A stretch of 64,000 bases of DNA, taken from positions 496,001 through 560,000 of the forward strand of contig JAKUDP010000008.1 in the NCBI GenBank assembly GCA_022570795.1, written 5' to 3'. Both the position numbers and the translations under genes were made by a program. The stretch comes from Sphaerulina vaccinii. Its lineage: Eukaryota; Ascomycota; Dothideomycetes; Mycosphaerellales; Mycosphaerellaceae. This document shows, piece by piece, positions 20,259-31,051 of the stretch. Position 1 is the first letter of the stretch; each line of letters opens with the position of its first letter. Below the pieces are notes generated by a model. The model ran no database searches, had not been told where the DNA came from, and was given only the letters and a program-made list of their open reading frames with translations.

Positions 20259-21295
20259 TGACGTTTACAGAGAAGCATCCTTCTCCGCAAGATCAACATC
20301 GACGATGCCACGTAGGTTGCAGGGTTGCAGAAGTCCCATGGAGAGGAGACCGTCAAAATGGAGCATCGGAAGCGGGATGCAGATGGCACTTCCACAGACA
20401 TCGAGATAGCTACTGGTATACGGGTGATACAGTCACTACGAGTATCAAACCTGAGGAAGTTGACGAGGCTGCTATTCTTGGCCTGCTTGCGAGTACGGCT
20501 CGCATCAGTTCTAACTCCGCAGATCGGAAGTGCTTCAGATTGAAAGATTGTATTAGGGACTACACAACTGTGCATCACTGTCTCTTCACTCTCCTGATCT
20601 GGTCTTCAGACTTGCATCTCAATCTGAGTCAGACTCCATCGGACAAGTATCCCCATCTGTAAGACTGTTAGGACAGGAAGTATACTCTGCATCGTACAAC
20701 TCCGAGTTTCTCGAAGAGTCATACTGCGCAACTCTCACACCCGCAATAGTCTCCATCACCGTAGCATCATAAAACTGTACAGCAATTTCGGTAGCATTCA
20801 TGAGGTTAGGCGCGGCGAACTGGAGTCCTGACTGCATATTGTTGCTGTCGGTATCGTTGTCGCTGAGGTGGTGGTTGTGTGCTGGCTTTACTTCACCTGG
20901 TTGACATGCGAGTCATAGCTCAGCTTCACTTGCTAGATGTGCAAACAGTGCAACGTCGTTTGCTATCTCGCGCTACAGAAAGGATCAGAATATGCCTGCA
21001 TTTGTTCAAATCGAAGAGCTAGCTTCATAAGAAGCTCATCGCTCCTCCGACCATTCGACAATATGGTGTAGCACTCACTTAGTACGCCTCGCCGCATGGA
21101 GCGTGAAGAGCACCAGTGATACCTATACCCCATAGTCACCGATGGACGTTGACGGCACTCTGCACGCATTGCCTCCGGCTTACTTCTTTCACTTCTTTCT
21201 CTCACTTTGGTTCACTTTCTTCTTCTGTATAATTACAATTCCAGAACACTATACCACAACAACCATCGACGTCAGCACATGCAAGTATAGCCTAC
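20259..21295. other. remnant region between copies B and C
   Basis: The first part (about 20327-20440) is a degenerate second copy of the 3' end of copy B. A minus-strand open stretch at about 20619-20890 (..LQFAAPNLMNATEIAVQFYDATVMETIAGVRV..) has protein-like composition but no start, so it may be a gene remnant. The rest, 20900-21295, shows only a pyrimidine-rich leader before copy C. Confidence 0.45.
20327..20440 (+). pseudogene. partial tandem duplicate of the copy B 3' end
   Basis: Reading ..KSHGEETVKMEHRKRDADGTST DIE..GIRVIQSL here parallels ESHGLAREAVKMVHRERVTADGEYTEVD..LGVIQSL of copy B some 215 bases upstream. It has small indels and no start codon, so it is a fragment left by tandem duplication. 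Confidence 0.6.
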
Positions 21296-22063
21296 ATGGA
21301 TCAAGTAAACAGACTTACAGCAGACCATCTTGCACTCGCTGCCAGTCGGCTGGCGGTTCAATATGCCTCCATGCTGGACGCAAGCTTGAGCGACGTCCTG
21401 CTTGGAGTTGCGGCTTATACACGTCAGGCGATGATTGTAAGTTCACTTCGAACTTGTATCTTACAGCATATACTAATCGACTTGTCATAGTCCAAGAGCG
21501 CGCATCGGATTTCTCTCTCTTCCTTGGAGCTTCGTCAGGATATCTATACATTGGCCTTGATTTCCGAGACTCCTCTTCGCGTTGACACTTCATACACTCA
21601 GCATGGACTCTTTCTCGTAAGCAAGCAGGTCTATCAGGAGTCCATATCCGTGTTCTACAGTGGCAACAGGTTTATTCACACGATGTTCTCCAATGTTAGC
21701 TATCTCAAGTCTCCAGACTCCAAGACTTGGATCGCTGCTCTTGGTCCTGAGAAGGCGAAACTTGTCAGGAGCCTCACACTAAAGGTCTGGAGTATCCCGC
21801 AGTTCGATCACTTCGGCCAGGAGATCCCGGCAGTTAGCGCAAGGAATCAGGCGTTCCAGCTCTCTCGATGTATCGCTTGGAAGCATAAGCTCTGGTCATT
21901 GTTACAGCCATCTCTCTTGAGAATCTCGGACCAGCTCTTGGATGTCATAGCCAGTCCTGGAACCGGTCTGTCCAGGGAAGCCGTCAGTGTGGTGTATCGA
22001 ATGCGGCAGCCAACTGGCACTTACAATGAGCTCAATTTGCTCGATCCTGCTGTTGTATCTTGA
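21296..22063 (+). CDS. LRNxIY (2EXR/F-box-like) domain protein, copy C
   Basis: Exons 21296-21436 and 21491-22063 with a 54-nt intron (GTAAGT..TCATAG), 237 residues. Exon 1 encodes the helical module (LALAASRLAVQYASMLDASLSDVLLGVA). Exon 2 starts SKSAHRISLSSLELRQDIYTLALISETPL, then LFLVSKQVYQESISVFYSGNRF, KTWIAALGPEKAKLVRSLTLKV, and ends REAVSVVYR..NELNLLDPAVVS. It belongs with copies B and F by the GPEKA and DPAVV blocks. The intron phase is 0 here rather than 2, the only shifted junction in the family. The last 43 bases overlap a candidate minus-strand gene. Function unknown. Confidence 0.72.
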
Positions 22064-22527
22064 AGAAGATCATCGGCGTAGCTGAGACCGACGCCCGTGA
22101 ATGGTAGGCTGCGACCACTCACCGCAAGGGCTACACCGATGAACCAGGAAATCGCTCCACGTTCATAGATGTATGTTGGAACGGGAAATTCTGGTCTGAT
22201 TGAGATGGATGTAGTCATCGGCGGAGCAATGGAGAGCCTCTGGAAGTCAATGAGCCCCAGGAGAAGTATCAGTCCCAGAAACGTCGTGGCGGCGAGGATC
22301 GCAAGGTCAAGGGAAGACCGTCGGTAGTTTCGGAATGCATGCTTGCGTTGGTGGTCGAGGTTCTCTGATGGGCCCAGATGGGCAAGATCGAAAGCAGACG
22401 CAAAGAGCTGATGCAGAAGTCAGCGGCACTAGAGGAGCTCTTGGTCGCCTACCGAAGGATAACGACGTAGATACGCACTGGCAAGATCGGAAGACGGATT
22501 TCTCGATAGCCTAGCAGACAGTTTCAT
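22021..22527 (-). CDS. candidate small membrane protein, two exons
   Basis: A possible gene of 153 residues has exons 22527-22453 and 22407-22021 and a 45-nt phase-0 intron (GTAGGC..CATCAG). The N-terminus MKLSARLSRNPSSDLASAYL is followed by a hydrophobic helix, LAILAATTFLGLILLLGLI, near residue 65 and a second weaker one, ISWFIGVALAV, near 115. The stop lies within the last codons of copy C on the other strand. No family is recognised. The open frame across both exons and the helix favour a real or recently real gene, but a remnant is also possible. Confidence 0.35.
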
Positions 22528-24015
22528 TGGTTCCTTCGTCTTACCTCGTGCTGCAACTATGACAACGTTGCATAGTCTTCCAGCAAAGTGACATTGGACT
22601 TGTGTCGATCGTTGGAAACATTTGGCTCGCCGTCAGGTAGGAGTGTCGTTGGTGGCGTGATACTCAAGTGCCTCTGATCGGAGCAGAGTGCCAAACGTGC
22701 TACCACGTGGACGATCGGGGGCATGCTATCAGAAGTGACCAGAGAGAGTTTGACTTTGCCACGTTCTCGATGCCGAGCTGGAAGTCGCTCGTAGGCCGAG
22801 TAGCTGTTGAATTTTGATCCGGTCGACCACGGCAGTGACTAGAAAACATACAGACACGTTGTGATCCTATCGTCAACCACGATGCGGGTCACAGTCACTT
22901 CCAGTAGTAGGGGAGCTCGAAGCTTCGTCAAGCTTTACAATGAGCAACACCAAGGTCGTGCTAAGCGAGAAGCAAGCACCCGATCTGGGATATCTCGTGG
23001 TTCCCATGTGTGTCTACAGATGATGGTCGGCGTTGCATGTTGAACGATTGCTAGCACTGTAACGTGGAGCATCCATCTGACCTGGAGCTGGAAATCGGCA
23101 CAGCTGATATGTCTGGACTAGGACAAACGACGGCCAGTAAACGTACTGTGTAATCAGTATTATGCATATACCTGTGCTTGATTCGACGCCAGGCCACATA
23201 TTGCAGAACTTCTTCCTGCAGTTTCATACTCAAAGAAGCCTCCTTGCCCTCATTTGAATCGCGATAGAGTCGGATAACAGGCGCGAAACGCTCGTGCCTC
23301 ACTTAGTAGGCTTGATCTCGATCACAACAGCTGGCAACGATGACCATCTGCTGGTGCAGCTCTTAGTCTGGAATCCTTTAGGTTGGAATCGTATATGAAT
23401 ATCGCTCACCGACCTTGAGCACCAACACCTCGCTATTGAAGCTTATAGCATGCTTCCTGTGCTAAGCTACGCGGAAGTTGCTTGCGTGATGATCGAAGTC
23501 CAGCTAGATGTTAAGCATGATGAGACGAGCAATTGAGGTAGTTGTCATTCAGAAGATGTCAGTGGGAAGGGAGAGATTGTGATGGAAGGAGTTCACGCTA
23601 GGAAATACGATACCGAGCCTTGGCGCAAACTCGTCCTTCAGTCTTTCCTCCCCAATCATCATCCACCATGTTGTTCTTCTTCATCAAGGAATGTGGTTCC
23701 CCGTGAGATCTTCCACATGTGCTATCACTCCCGGCCTAGCATGGCAAGTTGAAGCTTCGTCAAACTTCGTTAAGCTTCAGAACAAGCAAAACCAAATTTA
23801 CTCTTAGCTTTGACTTAGGTGAATCCTACGGGACACGGCATCGTCAAGTACGAGCGTTAGCTCCTGTGATCATCAACTGTCCGAGTCGGGAGCGAGAGAG
23901 CTTGACGGATGTCTCTCAGGTCTGTACGTCAAGCATCCTTCTTCATTCGTAACGCTTTGCACACTCAGTCGCGTGTCCTCCATCTTAGGAAACCTCGAGC
24001 TTCACATCCTCCAGC
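22528..24015. other. 1.5-kb region without recognised genes
   Basis: Only short, unconvincing frames occur on either strand. A short dispersed repeat, gaagcttcgtcaa(g/a)ctt followed by loosely similar sequence, occurs at about 22919 and 23751. Nothing else was seen. Confidence 0.45.
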
Positions 24016-24327
24016 ATGGATCAAACCACAGATGACAGACTAGTGCAGCTCCAGCGCCAGATCAAGAACTGGCAGCCCTTGCATCCAATCTATGGCTACG
24101 CACCATTGTTCTGCATAACCGTCGGAGGAATATGCTCGATCATTCGCTGTTACAATGGCTGGAGCTATGAAGAAGCCGGTCTCTGGATTAATCTTGGATT
24201 CTGGGGCGGATACATCATGGGTGCCGTGCTATCAGTGCCGGTCACTCTCTGGAGCCGAAGAAATGGCCGGGAGTTCGATAATGTTGTGCGAGAATTCGAG
24301 AGGGAACGAGAAAAGAGATGCCTGTGA
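24016..24327 (+). CDS. putative small two-helix membrane protein, 103 aa
   Basis: Single-exon frame from a clean ATG. A hydrophilic N-terminus (MDQTTDDRLVQLQRQIKNW) is followed by two hydrophobic segments at about residues 27-50 (APLFCITVGGICSII) and 57-82 (WINLGFWGGYIMGAVLSVPVTLW). The charged C-terminal tail (FDNVVREFEREREKRC) would probably form a helix. There is no family assignment. Hydropathy and lack of frame breaks make it plausible. Confidence 0.5.
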   Translation: MDQTTDDRLVQLQRQIKNWQPLHPIYGYAPLFCITVGGICSIIRCYNGWSYEEAGLWINLGFWGGYIMGAVLSVPVTLWSRRNGREFDNVVREFEREREKRCL

Positions 24328-24798
24328 CATGGCGATGTCGGGGTCGACGCGAGTTGAGAGGAACGTCAGCTTCAGTATGTGCTACTCCAATGTTACATCA
24401 CTGAAGTCGCGGCTGAGTACGTTCAGAGGCAGATCACACGTCCTACTCACTTTGCACTGTGCAACATATCCTAGGAGATATCAACTCGGATCAAAACATT
24501 CTCCACTTGCTTCGTCAGTCGGCTCTTTCACACGACTGCGATTGCAGTAGCACAGTCGGCGTTCGATGCGGAGAGAGCACGAATGCGCTCAGCGAAAATT
24601 CGGGGCAGTTTCCGAGAAGACCAACTCGATTCGCCAAGTGAAGTGAAGCCAGTCCAGGAACAGACAACTTCACATTGAGGAAGGCGCGCTAGTGGCTTCA
24701 CCCTGTCACTTCGATTATTTCCAAGCTCGAGCTTCCCTTCCGAACATCGGACATCCACAACATCACTCACAACATATCATTCTGCACCCTCCTCCGAT
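24328..24798. other. intergenic region upstream of copy D
   Basis: The 471 bases before LRNxIY copy D contain no conserved frame. The last 60 bases are pyrimidine-rich, like a 5' leader. Confidence 0.45.
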
Positions 24799-25646
24799 AT
24801 GGACGACTTAGTGGCCAGCATTCGCCGCTTTGCAGAGCAGCAGCTTCGCAATGAGTTCCCGTACATGAAGACCGCAACTCTCGAGAAGATGCTCGACCAA
24901 GCCGCGAGAGCTTTGCAGCAAGGCATCGACGAGCAGTAAGTCACAATCGGAGAACGCAACGCATCTCACAAGCTGACCTCGAACATCATAGACACACAGA
25001 GATGCTCACAACCAAGTCCCGCACCAACTTCTTCTCCCTCTCCGCCGAGCTGCGCAACAAGATCTACGAATATGCACTTCACCAACAAGACCGCATCCAG
25101 ATCGCAAGGAAGACCTGGAACAAAGCTCCAAGTCATAGCCTCCTACTCACCAACAAGCAAATCCGCCACGAAGCTCTCCCGATTCTCTTCAGCACGAACG
25201 CCTTCTGGACTCAGATTCAGTCAGAGCCTGACGCGACATATAGTTACGTGCCTGATGGCACAAACTGCCTCGAGTCCCGGATTAAACACATTGGGCCTAG
25301 TAACGCAGCACAGGTCAAAAATCTTCAACTTCGACTCGTGGAGAAGAAGATGACCAAATACGGAATGCCCCGTGTCTTCTCAAGCGCGACGCCTCAGAAG
25401 TTTGTCTCAGATTGCATTTGGTACCTGCGCATACAGGGGGGACCATTGGATGTCGATCGAATTAGGGAGTTGACTTTGCAGGAGGTGATCACAGAGGTAT
25501 ACGGCTTAGAGAACGTGGTCATACCAGCGAAGTCGTCAAGCTTCATGTACGAACGTGGAGGCCAGGCAATTAAGGTGTTCTCGGGTGCGCAAGGGATCAG
25601 AAGCACTACTACGGCTAGTGACTTTTTCGCTAGGCGGTTGCACTAA
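24799..25646 (+). CDS. LRNxIY (2EXR/F-box-like) domain protein, copy D
   Basis: The best preserved family member: exons 24799-24935 and 24992-25646, phase-2 intron of 56 nt (GTAAGT..CATAG), 263 residues. Exon 1 is the helical module (IRRFAEQQLRNEFPYMK..LEKMLDQAARALQQGIDEQ). Exon 2 begins HTEMLTTKSRTNFFSLSAELRNKIYEYAL, then LLTNKQIRHEALPILFSTNAFW, and ELTLQEVITEVYGLENVVIPAKSSSFMYERGG near 215. It groups with copies A and E. There is no signal peptide or membrane helix. The function is unknown; a substrate-adaptor or protein-binding role is only an analogy with F-box-like domains. Confidence 0.75.
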
Positions 25647-25704
25647 GAGAAGTGCATGGAATCATAACCACATTTCTCATACCATCAACTACCCTCATCA
25701 CCAA

Positions 25705-25797
25705 TCATATCAACTTCCCCTCCTCATCCTCCTCAGGCCAATCATCCTCCAGCTCATCTTCCATTGCCTTCGGAGCTTCCTCAGCTTGCCTCTGCAG
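25705..25797 (-). pseudogene. duplicated fragment of the ATG7 C-terminal tail
   Basis: The minus strand encodes QRQAEEAPKAMED then DDWPEEDEEGKLI and a stop. This matches the last 30 residues of the ATG7 gene at 31052 (QRQAEEAAKAMED.. DDWPEEDEEGELI) at 26 positions, including the TTG ATA TGA end. The match stops at CTGCAG. No promoter or start is attached. Confidence 0.8.
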
Positions 25798-25821
25798 TAG
25801 GTGGCGATACGCGCGCAATTA

Positions 25822-25947
25822 TTCAGGATTATGTATGAACGAAAAGGTCAGGTCGCAGTTGAGCTGTTCTTGGCCATGGAGGATGTCACGGGTGCGACCA
25901 AGGTCCACGAGTTCCAGTCAATGACTCCGAACAGAAAGAATTCATAG
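25822..25947 (+). pseudogene. 3' fragment of an LRNxIY family gene
   Basis: The frame FRIMYERKGQVAVELFLAMEDV then TGATKVHEF matches the C-terminal block of copy A (FRIMYETGKDGLVDLFSVLEDV, TASTKIGEL). It ends at a stop at 25945-25947. The rest of the gene is absent, so this is a relic of another family member next to copy D. Confidence 0.7.
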
Positions 25948-26095
25948 CCTACCGAAATAAATGGCGAGCGGATAGAGAGCAATACGGTAATAAGCAAAGT
26001 CAAGTCAGTACCATCGCCATTGGTGTGCCTTCTGATTCGAGACAATTGACGGCATATTTCGTGGCTTTGTATCATATTAGCCAATCCAGCATTCA

Positions 26096-29000
26096 TCAGC
26101 TCGTATCCACACGATGACGTGACCTGACTAGCCGCTTTCTCAATGCCCACCATCGCGTCTCTCTAAAACCAGCTTGCTCAGGAACACCCACATCGATGCC
26201 GAATCTCAATGGCACTTGCTTCTCACGCTCACCTTCGTCGTTGTTGTCAGACTCGCTGTGCCTGCGAGCAGCAGCTACTGGCCACCAACCTATACTGAAC
26301 AGCCACCCATGGTCGCCATTTGCTCCATCGGCACTCTTAGATGACAGGATGGTCTTGTTGTCGCAGAGCTCCGAGCCAGCCAGGAAGCCCATCGTACTTG
26401 CGATAGAAGTCGGCTTTCTGGGCAGCGTGCCTCTGAGATCCACTAGCCAGAATGCGCACGTTGCGAATAGAGTCATGACTCCAAGCATGATTTGCAATAT
26501 GAGCTTAGAAGTGTAATCCACACGAAGTCTTGATGTGTTGGTCTTGACAATGCCGGTTGCTATGCTGTCTGGGCTCCCGGTCTCCAGCGACTGTCTGAGC
26601 CACAGATCGGCCATAAGACTCATGTACTTATTGTAGAAGACTTGAACCGCTCTGATCAATGTCGGACGATTGTCTATTCCAACGAGATCCTCGAGTGCAG
26701 TGCCGTTAGGGCCATAGACTACATTCCACCAAAATCCATCAAGTGCAGGCCCAGGATTATTGTTGTTAGGATTGGCTCCTCTTCCCCCAAGCGTAAGGTT
26801 GCCGTTCGTATCGAAATAGCGTTCTGGACGATAGGGAAATGTATCGAAACCTTCAGTTCCGTTCGTCAAATTCCTCGAGGTTCCTGCCACGGGCACCGGT
26901 GGAATATCAAGATTTATGACAGGCTTATCGACAGAGTCGCCTGAGTACGTGACTTGGAGCACATGCTCCTCCATTTTCTGCGAGCACAGCAGAACTGTCA
27001 CATCATCATGCTTCGTGTCGTTCCATGATGTCTTCGCAAATATTACCCCAATAGATGGACATCCGGCTGGATTGTCGAGCTGATAGATCAGATTCGCTAT
27101 GCCTTCACCATACTCATCCGGAGGAACTGAGTCGCCACCAGATAGAGGTAACCAGGGGCCCATATGCAGGTCCGAGAAACTCGCTCTCCAGGTTGGGTTC
27201 TCCAGAGAGCCCAATCCGGTTGTTTTACTGACATTGACCGTTTTTGGCACGACATATGCTTCAAAGGTATAGTGATCATTAGTACCATTCTGGCCACCGT
27301 GTTGGCACGGTGGCAGTAGCGGAGGGCGAGCCGAGACCGATAACGCGTCCGCGCCCTCACCAACGCCGGGCTTTATTCCGATTGTGATATACTCATCCGC
27401 CACTACTTCACAGTCCAGAACGGGCCGTAGCGACGTAAGATCCAGTGTGTAATTCTGTGATGTTTTATCATTGACCATCGGCATGTTGCTCGTTGCAGCT
27501 TTCCTGATGTCGGACACATGAGGCAGCACAAAGCCCTCCCATATGGTTGGTGGCATGACTGTACTACCGTGCTGAATGAGATCAAGCTTCAAACCGGCGC
27601 CGCCATCTCCAGGAACCGTACCATTGTACCAATTAGGGTTCCAAGAGTTTCCTATGGATGCTTCAATGGCATGCTCAACGACTACAGCGCGTTGCACGAG
27701 CCACAACCCAGAGGCTACCACTGTGAGCACACTTCCTATCAGTCCAGCGATATTGGACAGAGCGGAACTAGCATGTTTCGACCTCACTGATTTCCAGAGA
27801 GCCACGATAGGAATGTTGCCAAGAATCTGGAAGCGTATGCTTCTGCTATCCGGCACTCCAGTTGTTCGCAGCTGACTATATGGCGCGAATGATGTGATGG
27901 TGAAGTCCAGAGAATTGACCGAGGTGACTATCAGGAGCATGGTCAGCGCCGTGAGATATCGCGACGCATACAAAGCAGATTGTTCGCCTCCAGTGATGTC
28001 TGTAATGCCTTGGTTCTTGTCCGAGATTCGATACAACAGCTCGAGGGCTACGATAGCCAGCAGAGGAGCAGTAAGTGTTAAGCAAACCATATCGTAGCGT
28101 GCGGGAAGAGGCACCCAGTCATCCATCTTGGTCTTTTGATCGCTCTTGGTGGTCCATGAGCCATGTGGGCCATCGCAATCGATTCCCCGTGCATTCAATA
28201 CGAATCTATGACCTCGCAACAGATTCCCCAACTGACTTGTCCGTAATTTGCCTGCGGTACGAAGGAGCTCCTGGAGTCGCGGACTCGCTGCAAGCACAAC
28301 AGCGTTGGTAACAATCAGTCCAGGATCCGATGGTAGCAGACTCCTGACTGGGCAGAACATAATGTAGCAGGTGATGCATACGAGGAGAATGAACCCTGCT
28401 ACCATCGTCCACAGTGATGCGAGTGAGACATGTAGTCGTTCTTCCATATACGATCCAGTAGCATTGACAGATCCGTCTTGTTGTACAAGCAGATTTTGCT
28501 GCGCGAAATAAGCAGCGAGGCCGTTCCAGGCTTGCGTTGTAGACTGCTGTAAGGCCACTGGGTCGAGCAGTCGCTCAAATACTTGCTGTCCTGTCAAGGA
28601 GCGGAGCACGATATTGAAGAATATGGTCTTGAAGTCGCCGTCGGTCGTTGTTTCTATTCCATCGATGCTTGCAAGGCTTTCTACACCTTTGATAGTCGAA
28701 TAGAGCGCTTCCCCGAGCATAACGCCTGTGAGATTGGCGAATCGGTCGCCGGGTACGATGTTGCCGATGGCAAATGTATTGGTGTACAGGTCGTGGGATA
28801 CAGGTGCTCGTCCCAGGATGTAATCCACTTTGCACAGCAGCGCTGCCGACTTATGTATTTTCTCCTTGGAGTCCCAGTCGAGGGTGTAATTGATGCTGAC
28901 ATTGGCCACGGTGACCGCAAATCGAAGGTCGTCTGTGGTATGTCGATCTATTGTAGTCCACGGGTCAGTGTAATTACCATGGCCCTTGTCTGAGCAGTTG

Positions 29001-30157
29001 ACTCTATTCAGAGAAGCTTGCAGATCATGGCGATTTGCATCTTCGTCAAAAGGAGTTATCCATTCCAAATAGCCTGCTTGCTGATACTCAGATCCCACTG
29101 TGCATGTAGCACTTGTATACTGCCTACTCGTAACAATGTCGCTGGCATTGTATATGCTGCTCTGATTGATTCTCTTTATCTCAGCGATTTCGCAGCTGAC
29201 GTTTGGTGCGAAGACGTCGACCTCTGCCGTTACCTGATGCATGATATGATCAGCTGTGACATCGAAGGACTGGAAGACTGTGTTGCCGACGATGTTCTCT
29301 GGACCAGTCACCTCCCCATCCATGGCTCCAACATATGAATGCACTGGCTGTGGAGAGAGATCGGACCACACCTCGCTGTAGTCGTTCGTCGTTGATATAC
29401 CGTTAGAGCCGCCTGGCTCAGAGTTGACAGTGAACGGATGTTCGTCGAAACGTGCTCGGGTCGTGACTGCAGATTCGGTGTCGACAGTCGTTGGTGTCAA
29501 GACCAAGAGTGCTGTGGAAGCCAGTATGATAAGCTTCAACAGAGCGAAGCCGGATATTGACGAGGCCACGGCGTAGTGTTGATTACGCAATGCTTTGATA
29601 AGACTTGTGATGTTCAGAGGTGCGATGTAGTCAAGCATGATGCTGCGAGCAGCAATGCTCTGGCCTTGTGAAAGCGCGTGCCATGGTTGCATTAGTTTGC
29701 AGTAGTAATCAACCTGGCGCCAGAAGCTGAGAATGACAACCAGGATAGCGGTTGGGCCGTAGGTCCAGGCATAATGGTTGGAGGTCAGTGTCGGAGCGAA
29801 GCCATTTTGACGTCTGTTTGCCTCTTGGAGAATGAGTAGTGCGACAGCCAGAGACGCGAACAGAATGGTGAAAAGACCGAGAACTCTTCTTTGCAGCCAA
29901 GGTGGTCGCCGATACTGTCTAGGTAGTCCGGCTTGTGTAGACTTCTTCGAGGTAGGATGAGAGTCCTGGCCATCACTCGACGACGTTTCTAGTGTCCCAT
30001 GATCGTAGACACCACGGATTTCGTGAATACTGGGAGGATGTCCAGGACCTTTCGCTAACAGAGTGGCCTGCTCAGCGATTCGATGAGAGTGGTTGGACAT
30101 GTTCGACGACGACGAGCTGGTCCTGGTCAGGTAGTGATAGCTCGAGAGTATTGACAT
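26096..30157 (-). CDS. large DUF3433 multi-pass membrane protein
   Basis: Single-exon gene of 1353 residues from the ATG at 30157. A cytosolic N-terminus of about 105 residues leads to helices VLGLFTILFASLAVALLIL, YGPTAILVVILSFW and LLKLIILASTALLVL. A long lumenal or extracellular domain with many N-x-S/T sites follows, then LWTMVAGFILLVCITCYIMF. The second half repeats the order: MVCLTLTAPLLAIVALELLY, ALTMLLIVTSVNS, NIAGLIGSVLTVVASGLWLV, a glycosylatable domain, then LGVMTLFATCAFWLVDLRGTLPRKPTSIAS. The internal duplication and the WRQVDYY..QPW and FAPYSQLR motifs are typical of DUF3433 proteins, which are widespread in filamentous ascomycetes. Their function is unknown. Confidence 0.85.
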   Translation of the reverse strand: MSILSSYHYLTRTSSSSSNMSNHSHRIAEQATLLAKGPGHPPSIHEIRGVYDHGTLETSSSDGQDSHPTSKKSTQAGLPRQYRRPPWLQRRVLGLFTILFASLAVALLILQEANRRQNGFAPTLTSNHYAWTYGPTAILVVILSFWRQVDYYCKLMQPWHALSQGQSIAARSIMLDYIAPLNITSLIKALRNQHYAVASSISGFALLKLIILASTALLVLTPTTVDTESAVTTRARFDEHPFTVNSEPGGSNGISTTNDYSEVWSDLSPQPVHSYVGAMDGEVTGPENIVGNTVFQSFDVTADHIMHQVTAEVDVFAPNVSCEIAEIKRINQSSIYNASDIVTSRQYTSATCTVGSEYQQAGYLEWITPFDEDANRHDLQASLNRVNCSDKGHGNYTDPWTTIDRHTTDDLRFAVTVANVSINYTLDWDSKEKIHKSAALLCKVDYILGRAPVSHDLYTNTFAIGNIVPGDRFANLTGVMLGEALYSTIKGVESLASIDGIETTTDGDFKTIFFNIVLRSLTGQQVFERLLDPVALQQSTTQAWNGLAAYFAQQNLLVQQDGSVNATGSYMEERLHVSLASLWTMVAGFILLVCITCYIMFCPVRSLLPSDPGLIVTNAVVLAASPRLQELLRTAGKLRTSQLGNLLRGHRFVLNARGIDCDGPHGSWTTKSDQKTKMDDWVPLPARYDMVCLTLTAPLLAIVALELLYRISDKNQGITDITGGEQSALYASRYLTALTMLLIVTSVNSLDFTITSFAPYSQLRTTGVPDSRSIRFQILGNIPIVALWKSVRSKHASSALSNIAGLIGSVLTVVASGLWLVQRAVVVEHAIEASIGNSWNPNWYNGTVPGDGGAGLKLDLIQHGSTVMPPTIWEGFVLPHVSDIRKAATSNMPMVNDKTSQNYTLDLTSLRPVLDCEVVADEYITIGIKPGVGEGADALSVSARPPLLPPCQHGGQNGTNDHYTFEAYVVPKTVNVSKTTGLGSLENPTWRASFSDLHMGPWLPLSGGDSVPPDEYGEGIANLIYQLDNPAGCPSIGVIFAKTSWNDTKHDDVTVLLCSQKMEEHVLQVTYSGDSVDKPVINLDIPPVPVAGTSRNLTNGTEGFDTFPYRPERYFDTNGNLTLGGRGANPNNNNPGPALDGFWWNVVYGPNGTALEDLVGIDNRPTLIRAVQVFYNKYMSLMADLWLRQSLETGSPDSIATGIVKTNTSRLRVDYTSKLILQIMLGVMTLFATCAFWLVDLRGTLPRKPTSIASTMGFLAGSELCDNKTILSSKSADGANGDHGWLFSIGWWPVAAARRHSESDNNDEGEREKQVPLRFGIDVGVPEQAGFRETRWWALRKRLVRSRHRVDTS

Positions 30158-31051
30158 GCGCCGTGGTATATGCGAGTCCGCGCGAGGCTGAGCCAACACG
30201 GTCTGGGCTAAGGGTAGCACAGTCTTGGCTATCGTGGAGGCTTGCAGGATTTAGGTGCTAGTTTGATCATCTTGATATCAGTGGTCGTTCGGTCGTATAA
30301 GCTTTGTAGAATCTATGCGCCATGCAGTAGATGCATTTCTCATCTCTTCGATTATTCGACGAGGTCGCCAGCTGGGCTGTTTCGAAAGACTTCATGTATT
30401 TCTGATTGGTGTGTTTCGGTTTAGCGCGATTCCTTCAGCCTGATGAAGTCGGCTGCATGCACTTCGCCATTATTCATGCCAAATGCGCGAAGGTGTGAGC
30501 TCAGTATACCGTCCTCGAAGAAATCTTCGCTCTCCCGCTATGACTTCCAGCGCCTGTCCTTCATATTGACCACGAAGCGCGACACTGTCACGTCCGCGCA
30601 CTTATCGCAGACGATTCCACGTCGCGTCCTTTTACGAGGCTGAAGGATCGACGAGAAGGCGTGCCATCCTCAGCCTGCCGCATATGCATGCGTGCCGTGT
30701 CACTTGCCCGTGTGGCATTGTGACACTTCGCCAACGAAGTTCAGAAACCCGTGTATAGGTGAAATAATCATAAGGAGCTTGTGAAATTGAATCCTGAGTG
30801 ATCTTGCAAGAAGACAATAGTGTAGGTGTAAGAACGAGGGAAGAAGAAGAAGGAACGCGTCGAACTTCTTGCCAAGCCTGCCATAATCAATTGAAGGCTC
30901 GTGCGGAAGAGACAGTAGTTGTACAGATAATAGAAGTGGAAAGAGCTAGAGTTCATTCGACACTGTAGCTTCATGGTATGCAACTGTAGCTACGCTAAGC
31001 CTCACTCATCCCGACCTCAGCATCGACTAACGTGAATCGTGACCAGATTCA
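30158..31051. other. intergenic region between DUF3433 and ATG7
   Basis: An 894-base spacer between two minus-strand genes, holding the DUF3433 promoter and the ATG7 3' flank. No conserved frame, repeat or RNA was recognised. Confidence 0.5.

Larger units (their letters stand above)
25647..26095. other. fragment-bearing spacer
   Basis: The spacer between copy D and the DUF3433 gene holds a duplicated piece of the ATG7 3' end (25705-25797, minus sense) and, 25 bases on, a fragment of an LRNxIY gene (25822-25947, plus sense). The rest shows nothing recognisable. Confidence 0.6.
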
